NCBI RefSeq assembly: GCF_016908595.1
Contig: NZ_JAFBEC010000001.1
Coordinates: forward strand, 1 to 64,000
DNA: 64,000 nt
Direction of reading: 5' to 3'
DNA from: Geomicrobium sediminis
Lineage (GTDB): Bacteria; Bacillota; Bacilli; Bacillales; Marinococcaceae
Below, piece by piece: positions 36,227-45,233 of the stretch. Each line of letters opens with the position of its first letter. The stretch's first letter is position 1. The notes below the pieces were generated by a model, which worked only from the letters and a program-made list of their open reading frames with translations, had not been told where the DNA came from and made no database searches. Both the position numbers and the translations under genes were made by a program.

Positions 36227-36260
36227 ATATAAAAAGGCATTAAATAAGTGATAACTAGCG

Positions 36261-36305
36261 AAAAAACCGTGCAGTCGATCTCTTAGACTCGTTGCAAGGT
36301 TTTTT
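36261..36305 (+). terminator. Terminator of the padR operon
   Basis: AAAAAACC / GGTTTTTT stem with an internal TGCA/TGCA pairing and imperfect middle. With the minus-strand hairpin at 36395 it is all I see in the gap 36227-36537. Confidence 0.7.
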
Positions 36306-36394
36306 GCTTTGATTAATATTCATTCATTATATTTATCACTTTAGATAACTTATATGAATAATTTATTTATAAAAGATATCTCTATAAAAACACT

Positions 36395-36421
36395 AAAAAA
36401 GCTACTCTAAAGAAGAGTAGC
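36395..36421 (-). terminator. Terminator downstream of the amidase gene
   Basis: GCTACTCT / AGAGTAGC perfect 8-bp stem followed on the minus strand by TTTTTTAG. It lies about 115 nt beyond the amidase stop. Confidence 0.75.
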
Positions 36422-36537
36422 TCAAACTTGTTTTACTATACAAAGGAAATATATAGTATTTTTATAATATATCATATATTGGATTCTAAATACACAGTTG
36501 AATGATATCTTTGCCACATTTATTGCCTATTCCTTCA

Positions 36538-38148
36538 TTAACTATAGTAATCTAAGAATCCTTGATGCAACGCTTCTCCAGCACGAGCAGGGTATCCCGG
36601 TTGTCTCATAATTGATGCGTCACCGCTGTTCGTCAAGAACCCTAATTCGATTAAAGTCGCTGGCATTGCCGTCTCTCTCAATACGGCAAAGTTTGCTGAA
36701 TCCACACGGCGATACGTCATCCCTGTATCACTCACTAAACGATCTTGCATCACATTTGCGAGTCGTACACTGGCAGGGTTCGCAGACGTATGATGAAAGG
36801 TCTCTGCTCCTCTTGCCCGCGGATCTGTTGCTGCATTACCATGTACACTTATAAACAAATCTGCATCTGCCTGATTTGCGATGTTCGCTCGCACAGACAA
36901 ATCAATAAAAGTATCCGTGTTTCTTGTCAAGATCACCTCAGCTCCGCTGCTTTCTAACCGCTGAGCAAGCTCTAAGGAAACTTGAAGATTTAATGTTTTT
37001 TCTACGAGTCCGTTCCCTTGAGCCCCTGGATCATGTCCTCCATGACCAGCATCAACAACAATTAACCTTCCTTGCAACGGTCCCGTATTGCCAGCGTGCA
37101 ATCGGAGATGATCTAAGTGTGTAAATCCACTCCCGCCGTTGAAGTTTACCTCTACCCACGGACCACCGTTAACGAATTGTAAGATTTCAACTTGATCACC
37201 CGTCGTTAATCGATGGACGGTTTCATAAGACGCTCCCGGACCACTTCTCACAGAGAGACGATGGTGCGTAACGGTTGCAGTATCAATGACGTCACCCATC
37301 TCGGTTACATTCATATAATCAGCATGTGTATAAGCGACTTGACCTTCATATTCAATCTTCACCCACGGGCCGCCGTTGATGTACTCATAAATCAAGACGA
37401 TATCACCACTGACCAAATGGCCTAGCGATTCGCTCGACCCACTAGGTTCTGTCCGTACAGCAAGCCTTCCATTTGCATCAACAATCCCTGTCGCAATCAC
37501 CTCACCTAACTCCCCATCTCCCGGAGGATCCGTTGGTGGCGTGATCTCTTCAATGTCGACATAATCGCGATGTGTATAGGCAATTCCACCCTTGAATGTG
37601 AAAGCAAACCATGGACCGTCATTTACATATTCATGGACTTCCACTTGTGCGCCTTCCGTTAACGTACCGACCCGTGCAGCAGAACCACTAGGATGAGAGC
37701 GGATGGCGAGTGCGCGATGAGTGACTGTACCTGTGCCAATAACAGGTTCATCCTCACCTGCTACTTCAAGTTCGACGAAGTAATTACTGTGCGTGTAGGC
37801 AATGTCTCCATTATAACGAATACTTACCCAAGGTCCCTCCCCAACCGTTTCGAGAATCTCAAGCGCATCACCTTCAGTTGCGTTTCCAACTCGCTGACTT
37901 GAGCCACTAGCAGATTCACGAATGGCTAGATTACGATGCGTAACAATGCCAATTGAACGTGGTTCAAGTCCGTCTGCACTTTGAGGTTGAAGTTGAGAAT
38001 CTTCCGGAACTTCAGCTTCCTCTTCGATCTGTTGCGATTCTTCTACTTGCTCATCATCAACCGAACCTTCATTCTCCTCTTCTTGATTCTCTGATTCTCT
38101 CTTAAGAATGAGGGCATCTTCATGGACGAATGCCAACTTGAATGTCAT
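36538..38148 (-). CDS. SH3b-domain N-acetylmuramoyl-L-alanine amidase lacking its 5' end (off orientation)
   Basis: A 536-residue frame. It begins within a 34-bp repeat (MTFK), then LAFVHEDAL (the last strands of an SH3b domain), an acidic linker (about 18-62), four complete SH3b repeats (about 66-350) ending in patterns like GPWVKIEYEGQVAYTHADY, and an Amidase_3 domain (about 360-536). Zinc and catalytic residues are visible: VVDAGHGGHDPG, EKTLN, FISVHGN and LIELGFL. The enzyme cuts the amide between MurNAc and the peptide. As read it has no signal peptide and no ribosome site before the ATG. Its missing front half is probably 38240-38702 on the other strand. Confidence 0.85.
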   Translation of the reverse strand: MTFKLAFVHEDALILKRESENQEEENEGSVDDEQVEESQQIEEEAEVPEDSQLQPQSADGLEPRSIGIVTHRNLAIRESASGSSQRVGNATEGDALEILETVGEGPWVSIRYNGDIAYTHSNYFVELEVAGEDEPVIGTGTVTHRALAIRSHPSGSAARVGTLTEGAQVEVHEYVNDGPWFAFTFKGGIAYTHRDYVDIEEITPPTDPPGDGELGEVIATGIVDANGRLAVRTEPSGSSESLGHLVSGDIVLIYEYINGGPWVKIEYEGQVAYTHADYMNVTEMGDVIDTATVTHHRLSVRSGPGASYETVHRLTTGDQVEILQFVNGGPWVEVNFNGGSGFTHLDHLRLHAGNTGPLQGRLIVVDAGHGGHDPGAQGNGLVEKTLNLQVSLELAQRLESSGAEVILTRNTDTFIDLSVRANIANQADADLFISVHGNAATDPRARGAETFHHTSANPASVRLANVMQDRLVSDTGMTYRRVDSANFAVLRETAMPATLIELGFLTNSGDASIMRQPGYPARAGEALHQGFLDYYS

Positions 38149-38172
38149 TTTTATGTATTTTTTGTAAAATTT
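38139..38172 (-). repeat. Left inverted repeat of the invertible segment
   Basis: On the minus strand it starts AAATTTTAC, has six A, and ends TACATAAAAATGACATTCA. It supplies the amidase frame's only ATG, at 38148. Confidence 0.88.
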
Positions 38173-38239
38173 TATAAAGTATGATAAGTTTACTGGAGTT
38201 TATTGGAATTAAAGTCTATTTTTCCTAAAGGGGTGTTGT

Positions 38240-38725
38240 ATGCGAAATTATAATTCATTGCTTTGTAAAGTCGCCATAACATTGGTGTTCGTGTTGAGTT
38301 TGAGTACCGCGAATAGTACTCAAACAGAGGCATTAGAAGAGACTCATTTTGCTCATGAGACGTTGGAAATACGGGAAAGTGCCGATGAATCAGCAGCAAT
38401 TATAGGTGAGGTTAAGTCAGATGAGCGGTTTACGATGGAGCATGTGGAGGATAACGGTTGGATTGAAATAGAAAATGATGAGGGAACAAGTGGTTATGTA
38501 CATAGTTCTATGATAGCGGAACGTTATTTAGAAAGTATAGAGCGTGAAGTCGTTGAAACGATGAATGTCAGAAGCGAAGAGATGGTCGTATATTCACAGC
38601 CTTATGAAAGTGCTGAAGAAATCGGTAGTTTCTCTCATGGAGAAGAAGTGAACATCTATGACCAGAAATGGTCGCCGTGGTTCGTAACGGATTTCAATGG
38701 TCAAATTTTACAAAAAAATACATAA
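38240..38725 (+). CDS. Signal peptide plus 1.5 SH3b domains: detached front half of the amidase
   Basis: A 161-residue frame. The signal peptide is residues 1-26 (VAITLVFVLSLSTANS). The first SH3b domain is about 38-90 (LEIRESADESAAIIGE to SGYVHSSMI). The second SH3b domain (about 112-155) stops abruptly after WFVTDFNGQ; the last six residues (ILQKNT) come from the flanking repeat. Other SH3b copies in the amidase continue PW..NG.IAYTH.DY, and the amidase frame opens with exactly that missing piece, LAFVHEDAL. AAAGGGG lies 6 nt before the ATG. Alone it would be a secreted truncated protein. Confidence 0.8.
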   Translation: MRNYNSLLCKVAITLVFVLSLSTANSTQTEALEETHFAHETLEIRESADESAAIIGEVKSDERFTMEHVEDNGWIEIENDEGTSGYVHSSMIAERYLESIEREVVETMNVRSEEMVVYSQPYESAEEIGSFSHGEEVNIYDQKWSPWFVTDFNGQILQKNT

Positions 38726-38737
38726 AAATGACATTCA
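38703..38737 (+). repeat. Right inverted repeat of the invertible segment
   Basis: Same sequence as the left repeat but with seven A in the run. It places TAA stop codons at the end of the 38240 frame. Confidence 0.88.
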
Positions 38738-38929
38738 TGACACGCCATTACACTATTTTATTCTAATAGTAAAGCGTACAGTCATACTTAACTCACGGTA
38801 CTTTCCTTACTGATGCCGTTATCGCCCATAACTCTACATGTCGAATTAACGTTGTTTATTCACACTACTCATGGGTAGAAGAAACTGTAATGACAACTGA
38901 ACGAAACCAATAGTTTTGAGGTGTTTCCA

Positions 38930-39241
38930 TTGCGCTTTTCTGACATACCGACCAAAAGAAAATGGTGGATTTTCCTCGGTTTTCCCATTACCACAGGCAT
39001 TGGTGCTTATTTATTCAGAGCAATGATTGAGGTGGGGTGGCCACCGTTATCTGCAGGCATCGGGTTGACGATTGGCTTTTTCATCGCAAGCTCTTTAATG
39101 GGTATTTTCAAACCCGAATTAGCCGTCCAAGAAAAAGAACAAAACCCTACACGCTTCCAAAGGATCGGACGAATTGTTCTTTATACATTGCTGACAAGTG
39201 CTTTTGTCTTCGTTACGATTCGATTTCTAATTTTAGTTTAA
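38930..39241 (+). CDS. Small membrane protein
   Basis: A 103-residue protein with TTG start (GAGGTG 6 nt upstream). Three hydrophobic segments (WWIFLGFPITTGIGAYLF, the middle GIGLTIGFFIASSLMGIF, and a C-terminal helix). Unknown family. Confidence 0.55.
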   Translation: MRFSDIPTKRKWWIFLGFPITTGIGAYLFRAMIEVGWPPLSAGIGLTIGFFIASSLMGIFKPELAVQEKEQNPTRFQRIGRIVLYTLLTSAFVFVTIRFLILV

Positions 39242-39351
39242 CGACGAAGATTAAACGTCGGTGCACAAGCCTATTGCTACATGAGGGTTTAGAATCACGA
39301 ACTTCAGTGGTAGAATGTGAAGTGTTTTTATTAATCTAAGGAGAATTTCGG

Positions 39352-39843
39352 ATGAAGAAAAGGCTACTCTTTATTGCATCAACACTATTACTAGGGGGGT
39401 GTATGCAAGCACAAGAAGATATAACAAACATCTCCATCATACACGATTTTGAAATCCCTACCGCTTTACCATTTGAAGTTGACCAGAAACAAACCATCAT
39501 CGATATCCAACATGTAGATGGAATTCACCAATACATTACATCTTATGATAATGATGAAACAGGACAATTTTTAAAGTACACACTAAGCCAACATCAAACA
39601 AATGAAACATTTGTGCACGACACCTTACCTCATAATGATCGTTACGATGAAATTTTCCAACTTGATAATGGTACGATTTTATATTATTTAGAAGGCACTC
39701 AGACCCAGTCCATCTGGTGGGCAGAGAAGGATAATTATGTGGCAACGTTTATGTATATGTTGAGAGATACTGACGGACTTGGGGATTATAAATTGGAAGT
39801 GGATGAACTCATTGATTTAGTCATTCAAGTACATCATGGTTAA
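39352..39843 (+). CDS. Uncharacterised lipoprotein
   Basis: A 163-residue protein with signal peptide and lipobox LLGGC (Cys17), so membrane-anchored outside the cell. The mature part is acidic with many Asp/Glu and no motif that I know. AAGGAG lies 9 nt upstream. It starts a run of small plus-strand genes. Confidence 0.7.
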   Translation: MKKRLLFIASTLLLGGCMQAQEDITNISIIHDFEIPTALPFEVDQKQTIIDIQHVDGIHQYITSYDNDETGQFLKYTLSQHQTNETFVHDTLPHNDRYDEIFQLDNGTILYYLEGTQTQSIWWAEKDNYVATFMYMLRDTDGLGDYKLEVDELIDLVIQVHHG

Positions 39844-39882
39844 TAAATTTATGGACCTTCATTAACAAGGAGAGCGATCAAT

Positions 39883-40278
39883 ATGGAAAACTTCAAAGAC
39901 ATCAATCTTACGTTACCAACTGGTTGTGACAACGCTCCACGAAAAAAAGTAATCATCGATCTAACGTTGGCTTTTTTGGCAAATGATTCTCTTACGATTC
40001 AAGAATACTTAAATCCTACCGCTGAATGGATGAAATTTGCTACGAATGAAGAATTAACTGGCATAGAAGAAATTAAACAAAATGTCGAGGCGACTCATCA
40101 ACCTATACGTGATCTAACCATTGCATCAGTGATTACACACGGAAAGTTCGCTTCTGTTGATGGCGTTGTTCATTTTTCTAATAACCATATCCTTTATTTT
40201 TGTGATGTTTTCACATTTACAAGCGCTTCAAATAAAGGTGTCGTAAAGGAAATTAAGTCGTATCACATAAGAAAATAA
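39883..40278 (+). CDS. SnoaL/NTF2-like protein
   Basis: A 131-residue protein that reads like a cone-shaped NTF2 fold: N-terminal helices with IIDLTLAFLANDSLTIQEYLN, WMKFATNEELTGIEEI, then beta strands ILYFCDVFTFTS and VKEIKSYHIRK. Such proteins are small enzymes or binding modules; substrate unknown. AAGGAG 9 nt upstream. Confidence 0.65.
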   Translation: MENFKDINLTLPTGCDNAPRKKVIIDLTLAFLANDSLTIQEYLNPTAEWMKFATNEELTGIEEIKQNVEATHQPIRDLTIASVITHGKFASVDGVVHFSNNHILYFCDVFTFTSASNKGVVKEIKSYHIRK

Positions 40279-40321
40279 ATCACTGCAATGATTAACGAAT
40301 AACAAAACAAGGAGTATTTTC

Positions 40322-40561
40322 ATGCTGCATTCTAACAACTCAGAAAGCAGAAATAAACCTCGTTTACCTATAAGAACTTTTGTATTTTTAGGATTGCTCA
40401 TCGGCTGGGTTTTAGGGTACTGGATCATGAATGGCGAATTACCGCCCATGAGTTTTGACCGTGCTAACAACCGATTAATGATCATTCTTATTGCAATTAT
40501 CGCAGTAGCAATTTGGTGGAGGTTTTTTAACAAAGGAAAAGTGAAGAATCACCATCTCTGA
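40322..40561 (+). CDS. Small membrane protein
   Basis: A 79-residue protein with two hydrophobic helices (TFVFLGLLIGWVLGYWIM and LMIILIAIIAVAIWWRFF) separated by a polar loop. AAGGAG precedes the ATG. Family unknown. Confidence 0.55.
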   Translation: MLHSNNSESRNKPRLPIRTFVFLGLLIGWVLGYWIMNGELPPMSFDRANNRLMIILIAIIAVAIWWRFFNKGKVKNHHL

Positions 40562-40635
40562 TGAATAACAAGCTGGCCGATTTCAGAGTCGGCTACTATG
40601 CCTGAGTTTGAGTTCCTTCGTAGGAAGTGATTACG

Positions 40636-41028
40636 ATGTTCTACAAGACAATATCTCTATTCGTTATCGTTACGTTCGTTATAGCATGTTCCTCAACGCA
40701 TCATAAAGATGAAGAATTGCCAATCGTTCAAGGACATGGCTCTTCTTCGACTTGGGAAGCAGAGCTTATTACAGACCATGAAACGTCAGACGAGAGAACT
40801 TACACGATGGAGATACGCTTTAAAGAAGATACCGATCGTTTAATGGGTTATGAAATTGAGATGAATGGGTGGCTACAATCCTCTAGCCCTGGTAATAATC
40901 CAACGCCGAAGGCACATCGATATCATGATATTGAACTGGAAGACTCCTATCAATTCTACATCGCTTGGCAGGACGATGATGGAAATGAACATCTTGAGGA
41001 TTTTGTTGTTGCAGTGGAGGAAGTTTAG
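40636..41028 (+). CDS. Uncharacterised lipoprotein
   Basis: A 130-residue protein with signal peptide and lipobox FVIAC (Cys18 by the chosen start). The mature domain is acidic and beta-rich: SSTWEAELITDHETS, DRLMGYEIEMNGW and HRYHDIELEDSYQFYIAWQD. GTG 40627 could also start, but ATG 40636 fits the AGGAAGTG spacing. It ends 1 nt from the stop of the convergent gene. Confidence 0.65.
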   Translation: MFYKTISLFVIVTFVIACSSTHHKDEELPIVQGHGSSSTWEAELITDHETSDERTYTMEIRFKEDTDRLMGYEIEMNGWLQSSSPGNNPTPKAHRYHDIELEDSYQFYIAWQDDDGNEHLEDFVVAVEEV

Positions 41029-41029
41029 T

Positions 41030-41329
41030 TTAAAAGAAAAGAATGATCACCGCGAGAACCACACCAACACCCAACCATACATAAAAGAAATATAACTCGC
41101 TTTTATTGGTGTTCTTTTTCTTCCCTAAGCGCTTTTGCTCTTGTTCAATTAACATATCTTTCAAATAATGAAATAAGATGAATGCTAAGCCTACCAGTAT
41201 AGGAAACGACAAAACGCTATAAACAATCGACACGGTGCGGTCTTCATTTGTGATTGAATGAATCACGGATACTGCACTAATGACAAAAGGCAAAAAGAAC
41301 ACATATTGAAAGAATAACTTTTTCTTCAT
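41030..41329 (-). CDS. Small three-helix membrane protein
   Basis: A 99-residue protein with helices at about 8-24, 35-55 and 80-98 and a basic cytoplasmic loop (EQEQKRLGKKKNTNK). No family recognised. It converges tail-to-tail with the lipoprotein gene. Confidence 0.55.
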   Translation of the reverse strand: MKKKLFFQYVFFLPFVISAVSVIHSITNEDRTVSIVYSVLSFPILVGLAFILFHYLKDMLIEQEQKRLGKKKNTNKSELYFFYVWLGVGVVLAVIILFF

Positions 41330-41461
41330 TTTCTCGTGAGTCGGATCCTCAGAAATAATAATCTCTCCTTCTCGCGTTTTATTGACTTCATGTCACGAAG
41401 CCAAAAATCTTTAAACGTCTGCAGTCCTCTAATTTTTTATCGCTAGTATTGTAAACAAACA

Positions 41462-41496
41462 CACGATAACGACTAGCGGTGATCGCCGTTATCGTG
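41462..41496 (-). terminator. Terminator of the 41533 gene
   Basis: CACGATAACG / CGTTATCGTG 10-bp stem with an inner GCGG..CGC pairing; a moderately T-rich minus-strand tail follows. Confidence 0.65.
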
Positions 41497-41532
41497 CATC
41501 GTATGGTCATACTCTCACTCGTTCATACTAAA

Positions 41533-42777
41533 TCAATCATTAAGCGCAATCTGATTCATTCGTTCAATATTCCTAAAAGCAGCTTCAATGTAGGTATACG
41601 CTTCTTCATAATCGTCGTAGCCTATAGCGTCTGCGGCTTGAAGGTATTCTCGCGTTTCTTGAAACCATAACGTAAGCTGCTCATGTTCATGAACATACAG
41701 TTCTAATTCTGAAAGTAGTTGCGGTGTGTGGGTCAACAACAACTGAGTCCCACCCCAGCCTTTTTGAATTGCTTCATCTTCGTTACCATTTTTATAAGCA
41801 ACGAGGTATTGAATATCATCCAAATACGTTCGATCTTCGTCACGCAAAGGCACGATGTTTTCATGACGTTCCCCATTGGGAGAAGGATAAGCTTCTCCTA
41901 ACCTCATTAATTCCTCTCTAACGAAAGAAACTCCTTGAGTACCGTATGGAACAATCATTTCAGAAGTGATGGGATCCATACGATTTAGCCCCGCTACTGG
42001 AAGCTTAGATTCATTTTCGAATACTAAATAGTTCTCATAGAACACGTAATCCTCATTGTATTCCCAACCTAAATGACCTTGAAAGATCGAAAAATGGCTT
42101 TCTGCTTCCTCACTTGAGAGACGTCCTTCATCTGGCAACTCATATGAACGAAAAAACATTGCAAATTCCTCATAATCACCATCATCAAACTGTGAATCTA
42201 GTGCAATGAGAGTGTCCTCATCAGCAACTACTCTTTCGTCCTCGTACTGTTCAGAAGTTGAACTAACATTTCTAGGTTCGTAATACGTATTATTTAGCAA
42301 ATAGTAATCCAAATCCCGGTACAACGACTGCAATTCTCTGACGTGGATCAGCCTCTTTTCACTATGATCGAGATCAGCTATTAACTCGTTAAATTTCTCT
42401 AAAATCGTTATCAAATCTTTTGTCACGTGCTCTTCTTCACTATGCTCAATCGCTTCCTCTAATAATGCTACTCTTCTCGCTTCAGAAACTTTGAAATTCT
42501 CTAGGTTATAATTCTCATCTTCCCAACCATACATCGCATACCCATTCATCAATCCATGACCTGCTTGCACCGATCGCACAATTGAATGGTGCATCTGATG
42601 AACGTCAGATAAGTAGTTTAAACGATCTTCTTCCTCATCAATCTGACTCTCCAGTTCCTCATCTTGACCCTTAACTTCCATACCGTCAGTAGATTGATGG
42701 AGATCGAGATTCCAAATAATGACGATCATCGCAAAGAAACCGATCGAAATCGATGTTATAAAAGCGAACTTTTTCAT
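41533..42777 (-). CDS. Membrane-anchored extracytoplasmic protein of unknown function
   Basis: A 414-residue protein with one N-terminal membrane helix (about 4-24). The rest is acidic and mainly helical, with long charged stretches (GQDEELESQIDEEEDRLNYL) and possible coiled coils, and appears to be outside the cell. Layout is like a sensor or germination-type protein, but I recognise no domain. Single gene with its own terminator. Confidence 0.6.
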   Translation of the reverse strand: MKKFAFITSISIGFFAMIVIIWNLDLHQSTDGMEVKGQDEELESQIDEEEDRLNYLSDVHQMHHSIVRSVQAGHGLMNGYAMYGWEDENYNLENFKVSEARRVALLEEAIEHSEEEHVTKDLITILEKFNELIADLDHSEKRLIHVRELQSLYRDLDYYLLNNTYYEPRNVSSTSEQYEDERVVADEDTLIALDSQFDDGDYEEFAMFFRSYELPDEGRLSSEEAESHFSIFQGHLGWEYNEDYVFYENYLVFENESKLPVAGLNRMDPITSEMIVPYGTQGVSFVREELMRLGEAYPSPNGERHENIVPLRDEDRTYLDDIQYLVAYKNGNEDEAIQKGWGGTQLLLTHTPQLLSELELYVHEHEQLTLWFQETREYLQAADAIGYDDYEEAYTYIEAAFRNIERMNQIALND

Positions 42778-42910
42778 GCTTTTTCTCCCTTAATTAAGAT
42801 GTATAATTGCATATAGATTAAGTGTACTCTAAAGACGAAGGAATATAAATATAATTTGGAATAAAAAGACAATTACTTCATGCTAGTGATTCAAGTTGCA
42901 GGCGAACCAA

Positions 42911-42945
42911 ACTAAAAAGGCCAACCTTCATACGAAGATTGGCCT
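42911..42945 (-). terminator. Terminator of the sppA-yteJ operon
   Basis: AGGCCAACCTTC / GAAGATTGGCCT stem (11 of 12 paired), 4-nt loop, TTTTT on the minus strand. Confidence 0.85.
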
Positions 42946-42955
42946 GATCAGAGGG

Positions 42956-43378
42956 TTAACGTTCAAGTACAACTCTCGTATCAGATAAGAGATCATGGAT
43001 CCCGGCTTTTTCTGGGTGTACTGCCACAACGATGTAAAGGATGTTTGTAATCCATAATACACGGTGGATGATTCTCCCTGCTACTTCACGTATGAACACA
43101 TCTTTCCAAACGAGTCGTTGCTCATCGGTACGTTCCACTTTCAAGCCGAACACCATTTTGCCAAGCGTCTGCTGCCAAACTTTTGTCATGACGACAAAAT
43201 ATACATAGTAACTTACAGCAAGAAGTACTCCTTGTATCGTAAATACACCAATTGCTAGTTCAGGGGTGAACAAAAATGCAAATAGGGGATGAATGATGAT
43301 TGAACTTAATGACGCTACAATGAGAAGGTCGATCAAATATGCCCAAAGCCGTAGCCAAAATCCTGCATAGGTTCTCAT
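42956..43378 (-). CDS. yteJ: RDD-family membrane protein, YteJ-like
   Basis: A 140-residue protein with three hydrophobic segments. It opens GFWLRLWAYLIDLLIVA with the R..D signature of RDD proteins; GKMVFGLKVER is the second conserved block. B. subtilis has sppA-yteJ in this order, where YteJ is reported as an antagonist or partner of SppA. It starts 12 nt after the sppA stop. Confidence 0.8.
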   Translation of the reverse strand: MRTYAGFWLRLWAYLIDLLIVASLSSIIIHPLFAFLFTPELAIGVFTIQGVLLAVSYYVYFVVMTKVWQQTLGKMVFGLKVERTDEQRLVWKDVFIREVAGRIIHRVLWITNILYIVVAVHPEKAGIHDLLSDTRVVLER

Positions 43379-43389
43379 GAGTTCGCCTC

Positions 43390-44361
43390 CTACTGATGTA
43401 AATAGAGCATTCTTGTTGCTCTACTCTCATCTAGGATCGTAGAAACAGGGTCCTTTGAAGCCATCGGGGCAACGACATTCCACATCGAACCTACGGTCGA
43501 TCCACTCGTATAATGGGTGACCGTTGCATCCAAATCAAGCATAAGTTCCATATGTGATACCGCATCTCTTAGATCCCCTAGCTCATCGACAAGACCATTT
43601 TCTAAGGCTTGATTGCCTGTGAACAATTGACCTTGAGCGAGTGTATCAATCTCTTCATCACTAAATCCTCTTCCTTCTGCAACCACTGCTGTAAAATCCT
43701 CGTACATGTCATCTGAAATCTCTTGGAGTAATACTTCTTCTTCTTCGCTTAACGTCTGAAATGGTGACCCCATTTGTTTGTATTCACCTGATGACACACT
43801 CGTTTCAGAAATGCCCCATTCTTCGGCTAAGTCAGCGAAGTTGAGACCTGCACTCATGACGGTGCCAATTGAACCTGTCAATGTTGCAGGGTGTGCCATA
43901 ATGTAGTCCGCTCCAGCAGCAATATAGTATCCTCCTGATGCAGCCATCTCCCCCATCGACACATAGACCGGAGTATCAAACTCTTCCTTAGATCGAACCA
44001 CTTGTTCATAAATTGCATTGCTGGCAACGACGCTTCCACCAGGTGTATTGACCGTGATTACAATGCCATCAACAAGCGGATCTTCCATCGCATCTTCTAA
44101 CATCTCAAGAAACTGGCGATGATGGTACCCAACTGAGAAGAACCCATTGTTACTTCCCGTATCTTCAATGACACCATCAAGTTCCAGTACAACAATTTCT
44201 CCGTTCGAACCGTTCTTCATAACCTCTTTATTGTACATTTGGTCAAAAGACAACCACTCCGATCCTTCTGCGGTTAGTACCGCGGTTACAATTTGAATCG
44301 GTATTGCAATGATCACAATTACAGTAGCGATTGCACTGGCAATCCATCGTTTTGTATTCAT
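43390..44361 (-). CDS. sppA: Signal peptide peptidase SppA
   Basis: A 323-residue S49 serine protease that degrades cleaved signal peptides at the outer membrane face. An N-terminal anchor (about 7-30) precedes the protease domain. Catalytic Ser is in GEMAASGGYYIAAGADYI; the general-base Lys is in SSGEYKQMGSPF. The single-domain length fits the Bacillus type. AGAGAGGG precedes the ATG. Operon with the RDD gene. Confidence 0.93.
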   Translation of the reverse strand: MNTKRWIASAIATVIVIIAIPIQIVTAVLTAEGSEWLSFDQMYNKEVMKNGSNGEIVVLELDGVIEDTGSNNGFFSVGYHHRQFLEMLEDAMEDPLVDGIVITVNTPGGSVVASNAIYEQVVRSKEEFDTPVYVSMGEMAASGGYYIAAGADYIMAHPATLTGSIGTVMSAGLNFADLAEEWGISETSVSSGEYKQMGSPFQTLSEEEEVLLQEISDDMYEDFTAVVAEGRGFSDEEIDTLAQGQLFTGNQALENGLVDELGDLRDAVSHMELMLDLDATVTHYTSGSTVGSMWNVVAPMASKDPVSTILDESRATRMLYLHQ

Positions 44362-44528
44362 CGTCTTTTATCCCTCTCTTCAATTCGCTTCTACATCTAT
44401 CGTAATCATTGAAGTTCACATGAAGGAAACGTAGAAATCACAACGAGCTCAACTTTTATCTAATGGGTTGATCTTCTCGTAATGTTGTGATGATACACTA
44501 GTTGTACCATCGTAAAGGAGCGATACAG

Positions 44529-45233
44529 ATGAGTGAACCACGCATTTTACTTGTAGAAGACGATCCTTCCATTCGCATGATGCTCCAAAAGGTGCTGAAC
44601 AAAGAAGGATTCCACATGGTAGATAGCGCAGAAACACAACGAAGAGCGCTTGAATTATGCCAAACGTATACATACGATTTTATTTTGTTAGATGTTATGT
44701 TGCCAGACGGCGATGGCTTTTCAATTTGTCGCCAAATTCGCCACCTTACGTCTGCGACGATCTTTTTTGTTAGTGCAAAAGACACCGACTTTGATAAACT
44801 ATCAGGATTTGCAATCGGTGGTGATGATTACATTACAAAACCGTTTAACCCGTTAGAAATTGTAGCCCGCATTCGTGCCCGGATTGCCCGCCATTCACCT
44901 GTCGTCCAACAAGAGAAACGTCGGTTTACGTATCAGCGCTTTACCATCGATGAGCGAGAAGGCACATTAACCGTATTAGGTGAACGTGTGCAGTGTCCCG
45001 CACTCGTCTTTCAATTGGTATTATTCTTTTGCAAACATCCAAACCAGGTGTTTCATAAAGAACAATTGTACGAACACGTATGGGAGGATCCTTTATCCTT
45101 TGATGCCCATACTGTAACGGTACACATTCGTCGAGTGCGCGAAAAAATTGAAGCCGACCCTAGCCGACCAACCTATATCGAGACAGTACGAGGTCTTGGC
45201 TATCGGTTTGTCCCTGATCAGGAGCCATCATGA
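44529..45233 (+). CDS. OmpR/PhoB-family response regulator
   Basis: A 234-residue regulator with a receiver domain (phospho-acceptor in FILLDVMLPDGDGF, Lys in YITKPFNP) and a C-terminal winged helix (DAHTVTVHIRRVREKIE, ETVRGLGYRF). ATG 44529 has AAAGGAG 8 nt upstream; upstream in-frame codons lack one. It overlaps the kinase gene by 4 nt. Targets unknown. Confidence 0.92.
   Translation: MSEPRILLVEDDPSIRMMLQKVLNKEGFHMVDSAETQRRALELCQTYTYDFILLDVMLPDGDGFSICRQIRHLTSATIFFVSAKDTDFDKLSGFAIGGDDYITKPFNPLEIVARIRARIARHSPVVQQEKRRFTYQRFTIDEREGTLTVLGERVQCPALVFQLVLFFCKHPNQVFHKEQLYEHVWEDPLSFDAHTVTVHIRRVREKIEADPSRPTYIETVRGLGYRFVPDQEPS

Larger units (their letters stand above)
38139..38737. mobile_element. Putative invertible DNA segment flanked by 34/35-bp inverted repeats
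   Basis: The repeat at 38139-38172 (read on minus) and 38703-38737 (read on plus) is identical except for A-run length, 6 against 7. Between them lie a 67-nt leader with a ribosome site, a signal peptide and 1.5 SH3b domains, pointing away from the amidase. Inverting the segment would place start, signal peptide and half SH3 domain upstream of the amidase on the minus strand. No recombinase gene is in the window. Confidence 0.7.

Noticed and set aside
44498-44785. Minus-strand frames across the OmpR-type regulator
   Set aside because: Shadows of a clear plus-strand receiver-domain gene.
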